Positions 8,989 to 13,814 of a stretch of DNA of 13,814 nt are shown here, piece by piece. Every line of letters starts with the position of its first letter. The stretch's first letter is position 1. Both the position numbers and the translations under genes were made by a program. Source of the stretch: Salpingoeca rosetta (lineage: Eukaryota; Opisthokonta; Choanoflagellata; Craspedida; Salpingoecidae). Location of the stretch: positions 1,347,552 to 1,361,365 of the forward strand of contig NW_004754929.1 in NCBI RefSeq assembly GCF_000188695.1, read 5' to 3'. The notes beneath the pieces were generated by a model. The model was not told the origin of the DNA. It searched no databases and worked only from the letters and a program-made list of their open reading frames with translations.

Positions 8989-9267
8989 GCACGCACGCAC
9001 ACACACCCACCCACCCACACACACGCACACACCCACCCACACGCACACCCACACACCATCAGCTACAGAGGCAATGGAGACACACGTGCGAGCTGGCGGA
9101 TGTTGCGCTTGACGAATTTGTCGGCGGTGAGAATGTCGTTGACAAGTTTGTGCGCTTTCGCTTCCCCAAAGGAGGACATGGTATTGCCGGCAGCAGCATC
9201 CAGATTGTCCAGACTCGACGCTGCATGGTGTCATGATGGGTGAAGGTGGCGGTGCACGTTTGTGTGA

Positions 9268-9318
<51 letters not shown>

Positions 9319-10755
9319 CTGTTTTCGGGCGCGTACAGCTGTCGCAAAGGCTGTGTTGACAGCAAACAAGTTCCAAGCAGACAAAAGTGGAGGTGATCTT
9401 GATTGGCGGTCCGTGCATGTAGGCAGGCGTGTTGCTCACGGTTGAAGTGGACGGATTTGAGCGAGACAATGTCTGAGAATTCGCGGGCAAGCTTCATCTT
9501 CTTCTTCTTGCTCGATTGCTCCTGGAAGTCGCGCAATGAACGTGAACAATAACCATGGTGTGATGTTCCACGCGACCAAAAACAAAGCGTGTGATGTTGT
9601 ATACACATGGACGAGTGAGAACAAGTGATGACAAAATGAACGAAGCATAAACAAACGCGCCTGGCTTCTCTTTCCATGCACAGACAAATGAATGTGTGTG
9701 TATGTGTATGTGCGTGTGGGTGTGTTTGTCTGTGCGTGTGTGTTGTGTGCACGCACCGCCTTTGCCTTGAGCTGCTGCTTGACATCCTTTGGCTGCTTGC
9801 GGAAAACCTTCTTCTTCTGCAGTGTGGAGTCAGACAGCGCTAGCACACCAACGTAGCAGCAGGAACAGAGGGAGAGGGTATCGATGAGGGAATTATGTGA
9901 TGGAAGAGCAGCAAGAACAAGGCACTCCATGATAACCATCGTGTGTGCGTGTGTTTGTGTATGTGGACGCGTGTATGTGTGCGCGTGCGTGTGTTGATAG
10001 TTATGTTGCGTGCAAGCATAGATGCATGTGAGCGCAGCAGCAGCCTTCGTACCTTCAGACGACTCGTCTTCGTCAGAGACGGCGTCGTCGTCCGCATCTG
10101 GTGGAAGTTTCTTCCCCTGCAGTCGTCGCACCAATTAAGCAGCAACATCAGCATCACGAGGGGCCATGACAGGTACTAACGCGCGATCAAGCCATCCTAC
10201 AACACCACTGCAAATGTCACATGCATGTGCGCGCGTGCGTGTGTGTGCGTATGTGTGTGCGTGCGTGTGTTTCTGGATGTGAACAGACCTTGACAATGAC
10301 TTTTCGCTTGAGGGCCTCTGGGGACGGCAGCTCACGGCAGCCGTCGGGAACAACGACAAGCGCATCGCCAAAGATCTCCTTGATGTCACGCGCCATGATC
10401 TGAGTTTGGAGCATATGCATGTTGGTTGGGGGGAGGCAATGGTCAGTGTTGGTTAGAGGACAAGGCGAAAGGAGACAGAGATGGTGAGTGAGAGAGCGAG
10501 TGAGTGAGCAATGCAGATGCACGGCGGATATAAAGCGCAGTTGGGGACTGGGCAACACGCGCACATAACGAAATACACACACGCACACGCGCACATGGTC
10601 ACCCCTTGAGGTGTACATGCACAGTAACAAGTCCACGCATCGCACCTTCTGCTGCTCGATGCTGAGGTGGTTCTCGATGGAGAGGATGAGTGGAAAATCA
10701 CTGGCGTGGAAGGCGTATTCGTGGCACGCCTTGAGCGCATCCCGCAGCGAAATCT

Positions 10756-10820
<65 letters not shown>

Positions 10821-12756
10821 AAACCCACACAAGAAGAACACACGCACAATCAACACACACACACAATACGATAAGCACGTACACAAATGCATACGTTTTC
10901 GTCATGTGAATGGATGTATACATGCGATGCATTGGTGGTGTTCATTGGCGTTGCGCAGAGCTTCGCCAGCCAACGCTGCCAACAAAAGCAACACGGTGCG
11001 CGCACCTTGCTGGTAAGGGTGTGTCCGTGGTAAACAATGGGCTCCATGTTCCACTCGTCGTCGCCGTCCCACACATCCAGCTCCTGTCCGTCAAGCAGCG
11101 AAAAGCAAAGACACAGCAACCGCGAGAGGGGGGGGTGAGACACAGCCTGGTTCAGCGCATGACGAAGAAAAGGGACACAAGCAAAGCGCAAAACGACGCT
11201 AGCACCACACAGCAGCAGCAATAGCAGCAACATGAGATGCACATAGCGACAAAACACCCACAGCAGCAACGCACCACACATCTGCAGCCGGCAATGAGGG
11301 CGCGCTTGTACGCCTCGACATCTGAGGGCCCACGGATCTGGTCGTCGGTCAAGTAGGTGTTGTGCGACGACGCAACGTAGTACTCGCTCAGGGGGCGTGT
11401 CATGTCCTATCGCAGCCATGGACAGCGTCGTCGGTAGCGGTGGTGGTGGTGGAAGCATTGGTTATGTTGCCGTCAAGGGTGGGGGGAGGGATTGGGCAGG
11501 CATACAAGTGAATCAACGTGCTTTCACAAGCAAGCACACTCAGAGCGGCATTTACACACACACACGCACAAGAACTCAATCGCACCCATCACCACACACA
11601 CATCCACACGCATCTACACGTCCATACATTCACACTCAATCACACACATCACCACGACAGACCTGGTAGACGCGTTCCTGGTGGTCTGGGTTGTACGCGT
11701 TGCCGTAACGGGTGAGCAGCAGGCGTGTGAGCCCGTCCACACCGAGCAGGCCATCCTGCCGGGCCGGCTCGTGCTCTTGGATCAGCTCTGCGCACTTGCC
11801 CTCAGGGACATCCTCCATCTGCTCGACCTTGAAAAAGTGCGAGAGCTGGGCCGCGGTCATGGTCACGTCGTCGTACGTGTCGAGTCGTGAGGAGGATGTG
11901 CCTTTGTGCGACCGGTCCAGCTTGGCTGATTGGCACCGCAGCAAGCAGTGGGTTGGTTGGATAGGAGAGTAAGAGGAGGAGAGAAGGTGATGAGATCATG
12001 TCGACGTGTGTGCGCGTGTGCGCGTGTGCATATGCGCGTGCGTGTACGTGTTGGGGTACATGCTGTAACAGTAGCCAATGCATCGCAAGCTCACGCGCCA
12101 AACGTGTGCACCGCGCACACACAACACAACACGCCGCGCACACCACACCACAGCGTGACACGGAAACTCACAGCTGCCGTATTGGAGCATAATCTCGCCA
12201 ACTTCCGGCCGTGTCATGAGCAGCTTGTAGAACTTTGCAAACTCCTCATAATCGAGCTTGCCGTACCCCGCGGTCCCGCGACGGTCCGTGTCAGCCTGGT
12301 GGTGCCAGCCATCATGGTAACGATGAGGAATTGGCGGGACGGTGGGTAAAATGTCAGCGTGGGTGCATGTGTGTGCGTTCATGTATGATTGAGATTGCGA
12401 TGCCAAAGGTGCGTGCGTCCTTGCGTGCACGTGTGTGTGTGCGGGTGTGTGTGTGTGTGTGTGCGGGTGTGTGTCTGTGTGTGTGTGCGTGTGTGTGCAA
12501 CGACACGTACTGCAAAGAAGCGGGTGGAGATGGTCTTGGATGGGAGATAGACGTTGAGGCGCTTCAGCAGTGTCTTGATCTCGCTCTGACATTTGAACAA
12601 GCCACGCATGATTGGATGGAGTTGGTGAATTGGACAACGCGAGTGCACATGAGCATCAAATCAAGCGCAAACATGGGCACACGGCACAACATCGCATGGG
12701 TAAACGCGAGAAGCGTCCACACGCACACACGCACACACGCACACACATACACACAG

Positions 12757-12846
<90 letters not shown>

Positions 12847-13514
12847 CGAACTGACGAGTGAAAGCTGCTTGTCGTTGTTGGCATCGGCCTGCTCAAACAA
12901 GTCGCGAAGCCAGCGCGTGCGCTCTGAGTGCTCGTCATGTTCAACATCGTTCAGCGCATATTGCCTGCAAGGAAGCCATGAGTGCATGCAAGCAACACGA
13001 CCAAGTAGTCAAGGAGAAGGATCAGTGGATGAGGTTGAGAGCGGGCACATGCGTGCAGAAATGTGGTCAGCACGAAAAGAAGGGGGCAGACAGGAGCAAA
13101 ATCAGGGGCCAAAGATGCATTGTGACACATGTGTACACAAGCGGGTGACGCACTGGTTCTTGTGGGCAAAGTATTCGCAGGCCAGGATCCACGCGTCGTA
13201 GTCAGCCTTGGAGTGTGCCACAAGGTCGAGCGTCTCAAAGGTCTACAGCGCGCACATACAGCGTGAGCAAGCATACTTCGTGTGGGGACAGCAGCAGCGG
13301 CAAGGTGTGAGTGTCGTCACACACGTACACAGACACACTTGTCCACGTGTGCACCCGTGGGTTTGTGCTGCAGAGGCAATGTTGTTGGTGTTGGTGTACC
13401 TCTGAGAAGATGATGGAGAAACAGTACTGTTCCCGGGGACCGCCAAGCACAGACTGCCGCTTTTCGTTAGCCTGCGAGTAGCTGCGCTCAAAGGAGTGCG
13501 TCTTGCGCCCGCGG
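5140..13514 (-). CDS. PLCD: Phosphoinositide-specific phospholipase C, delta type, with C-terminal extension; 5' end outside window
   Basis: The enzyme cleaves PIP2 into IP3 and diacylglycerol at the inner plasma membrane. Exons in transcript order: 13400-13514, 13154-13242, 12856-12964, 12511-12585, 12172-12295, 11663-11925, 11275-11406, 11006-11083, 10646-10753, 10289-10399, 10053-10116, 9757-9839, 9440-9521, 9086-9220, 8669-8793, 8348-8512, 7985-8071, 7732-7816, 7425-7523, 7199-7285, 6734-7008, 6394-6493, 6120-6205, 5746-5796, 5385-5489, 5140-5181. All junctions are GT/AG with matching phase; 957 residues are visible. Domain order PH-EF-X-Y-C2 and segment-by-segment similarity fit PLC-delta. 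The catalytic and calcium-binding residues known from rat PLC-delta1 are all present, so it should be active. The first visible exon could instead start at an upstream acceptor (CTCAG near 13552). The last junction is ambiguous and is described separately. Residue numbers in these entries count from the first whole codon in the window. Confidence 0.92.
5303..5330. repeat. (GC)n(CA)n alternating purine-pyrimidine tract
   Basis: GCGCGCGC runs directly into (AC)10, in the last PLC intron. Such tracts favour left-handed Z-DNA. Confidence 0.8.
5358..5489 (-). other. PLCD: Alternative end of the PLC coding sequence
   Basis: The exon read from 5489 can end in three ways. The donor GTCAGT at 5384-5379 joins in phase to 5140-5181 and ends ..[11 protein letters not shown] perfect donor GTAAGT at 5361-5356 adds VSRQLTE and joins either the CACAG acceptor (stop at once) or a CTGAG acceptor five bases later (ending ..[11 protein letters not shown]). 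If the intron is kept, the frame stops at TAA 5360-5358. The stop and the GTAAGT donor overlap. Confidence 0.5.
5503..5582. repeat. (CA)40 microsatellite, longest pure one in the window
   Basis: 80 bases of perfect CA. In the PLC transcript it is (UG)40 ending about 13 bases before the acceptor of the exon at 5489. Confidence 0.95.
5797..6119. other. Longest PLC intron, with compound microsatellites
   Basis: A 323-base intron holding (CA)n at 5904-5923 and 5989-6064, the latter running into (CCA)n at 6066-6096 close to the donor side. In the transcript this reads (UGG)n then (UG)n. No gene is seen in it. Confidence 0.85.
6495..6519. repeat. (TG)n against a PLC splice acceptor
   Basis: On the transcript strand this is (CA)n running straight into CACACAG, the acceptor of exon 6394-6493. 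It is one of the few introns in which the transcript carries CA and not UG at the splice site. Confidence 0.85.
7369..7409. repeat. (CA)n followed by A19
   Basis: About 22 bases of CA run into 19 adenines. On the transcript strand a T19 run begins about 16 bases after the donor of exon 7425-7523. Confidence 0.9.
7692..7717. repeat. (CA)n near a PLC splice donor
   Basis: Pure CA just downstream, in transcript terms, of the donor of exon 7732-7816. Confidence 0.85.
8600..8661. repeat. CA/CCCA-rich tract next to a PLC donor
   Basis: Degenerate ACACCC units lead into pure CA at 8645-8661, which touches the donor GTGAGAGTGTG of exon 8669-8793. Confidence 0.8.
8669..9220 (-). other. PLCD: PLC Y catalytic half-barrel
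   Basis: Together with the end of exon 9440-9521, these two exons give [15 protein letters not shown] and [17 protein letters not shown], an almost residue-for-residue match to PLC-delta1 SRIYPAGWRTDSSNY and EMWNGGCQIVALNFQTP. Arg523 and Tyr525 correspond to the inositol-binding Arg549 and Tyr551. Confidence 0.93.
8956..9057. repeat. Compound CA/CGCA/CCCA microsatellite in a PLC intron
   Basis: Pure CA to about 8983, then CGCA and CCCA variants to 9057, in the intron between exons 9086-9220 and 8669-8793. Confidence 0.85.
9272..9310. repeat. (TG)n microsatellite in a PLC intron
   Basis: Pure TG on the plus strand, so (CA)n in the PLC transcript; opposite in sense to most tracts in this gene. 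Confidence 0.9.
9440..10116 (-). other. PLCD: PLC X-Y linker, acidic then basic
   Basis: Residues about 406-465 are [15 protein letters not shown] followed by a Lys-rich stretch containing [11 protein letters not shown] and SSKKKKMK. In animal PLCs the acidic X-Y linker covers the active site and inhibits the enzyme in solution. The strong basic run beside it here could bind acidic membrane lipid or fold back on the acidic part; that is inference. The exon at 9440-9521 then re-enters the fold with LKSVHF (Ser473 matching Ser522 of delta1). Confidence 0.8.
10289..11406 (-). other. PLCD: PLC X catalytic half-barrel
   Basis: Four exons encode the X region. His273 (SSHNTYL) and His321 (VYHGHT) correspond to catalytic His311 and His356 of rat PLC-delta1. 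Glu303 and Asp305 (ELDVWDG) and Glu355 (LSIENH) are the calcium ligands. Lys401 and Lys403 (VKGKKL) are the phosphate-binding lysines; they are split across the exon 10289-10399 / 10053-10116 junction. Confidence 0.93.
10757..10818. repeat. (CA)n microsatellite against a PLC acceptor
   Basis: 62 bases of CA. In the transcript (UG)n runs into TGTACAG, the acceptor of the X-box exon 10646-10753. Confidence 0.95.
12431..12498. repeat. TG-rich microsatellite in a PLC intron
   Basis: Interrupted TG with GCGGG and CT variants, in the intron between exons 12511-12585 and 12172-12295; CA-rich in the transcript. Confidence 0.8.
12759..12845. repeat. (AAC)n microsatellite near a PLC donor
   Basis: About 29 AAC units. 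In the transcript this is (UUG)n beginning 10 bases after the donor GTCAGT of the first EF-hand exon. Confidence 0.95.
13154..13514 (-). other. PLCD: PLC PH domain, C-terminal half
   Basis: Residues 1-67 read [10 protein letters not shown], then [18 protein letters not shown], then [12 protein letters not shown]. They align with PLC-delta1 GHRTEGLEKF, RCFSIVFKDQRNTLDLIA and ADAQHWVLGL, the last strands and the C-terminal helix of the PH domain. The lipid-binding first half lies off the right edge. Confidence 0.85.
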
Positions 13515-13814
13515 CTATCAAGGTGGCGGAAGAGTGGTGGGCGTGGTGAATGTGAGGAGACTGAGCAGAAAGGGCGGCGCAACAGCAGATGCAGATGTGT
13601 GCAAATATCTTGCAGAAAGACACACACAGCACTGCATCTATCAACCCATGCACCATCACCCGTGAACAACTTCACACATACACACAACACACACACACAC
13701 ACAAAGGCACAGACACAGACACAGACACAGACACAGACACAGACACAGACACAACACACACACACACACAACGCACAGACACAGGACACAGACACAGACA
13801 CAGACACAGACACA
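13515..13814. other. Partial upstream PLC intron with CAGACA hexamer repeats
   Basis: From the first visible exon to the window edge I see no further exon with confidence. 13684-13703 is CA-rich; 13708-13752 and 13776-13814 are (CAGACA)n with a CA spacer. The first half of the PH domain must lie further right. Confidence 0.65.

Larger units (their letters stand above)
11663..12964 (-). other. PLCD: PLC EF-hand region
   Basis: The first EF loop (residues 95-106) has Asp95, Asn97, Asp99, Gln101, Ser103 and Glu106, all consistent with calcium binding. The second, [18 protein letters not shown], has extra residues in its loop and looks degenerate. The large exon 11663-11925 covers the third and fourth hands and ends in ERVYQ, matching RRVYQDM just before the X box in PLC-delta1. 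Confidence 0.85.

Noticed and set aside
7718..9052. 444-residue minus-strand open frame
   Set aside because: It strings together real PLC exons and introns that happen to lack stops, with poly-Cys/Val from TG repeats. The spliced model explains the conserved parts.
12235..12861. Poly-Thr plus-strand frame over an EF-hand exon
   Set aside because: It is a product of the (AAC)n microsatellite; the minus strand carries the phase-consistent PLC exons.
5140..13514. PLC-beta assignment based on the C-terminal coiled coil
   Set aside because: The PH, EF, X, Y and C2 segments match PLC-delta, and the extension is shorter than the ~400-residue beta C-terminal domain and unlike it by eye.
1..13814. 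tRNA, rRNA, snoRNA or horizontally acquired genes
   Set aside because: I saw no cloverleaf with A and B boxes, no conserved rRNA, and no gene of bacterial type. A covariance search could still find a small RNA in an intron.

Overview
The window is ordinary nuclear DNA from an intron-rich, unicellular-type eukaryote. I infer a holozoan protist, most likely a choanoflagellate, from three things: animal-like versions of the genes, very dense introns of about 120-320 bases, and long CA/GT microsatellites in almost every intron. The species cannot be fixed from sequence alone. No prokaryotic, viral or mobile-element genes were seen.

Three protein genes can be built. (1) Minus strand, 3568 down to 11: the first 13 exons (337 residues) of the DNA polymerase alpha-primase B subunit, POLA2; its C-terminal half lies beyond the left edge. 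(2) Plus strand, 3812-4723: an intronless gene for an SFR1/Mei5-type partner of Swi5, a Rad51 accessory factor in homologous recombination. (3) Minus strand, 13514 down to about 5140: about 26 exons of a phosphoinositide-specific phospholipase C of the delta type (PH, EF hands, X, Y, C2), with an unusual helical C-terminal extension of about 220 residues; the first part of its PH domain lies beyond the right edge. Nearly all splice sites are GT/AG, reading phases agree across every junction, and exon lengths add up to whole codons in both spliced genes.

Layout: POLA2 and SFR1 are head to head over 243 bases that hold a perfect 14-base E2F-type palindrome and a tandem 10-base repeat. A shared G1/S promoter for a replication gene and a recombination gene is therefore plausible. 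SFR1 and the phospholipase gene are tail to tail over about 420 bases, with a 57-base TG tract starting two bases after the SFR1 stop codon.

The rest is intron sequence dominated by (CA)n, (TG)n, (AAC)n and related repeats. Dinucleotide repeats are confined to introns and untranslated sequence; the only repeat tract inside coding sequence is a triplet type, in SFR1. I found no clearly new biological system. The best leads are the shared promoter, the phospholipase C-terminal extension with its ambiguous last splice, and repeat tracts placed against splice sites.
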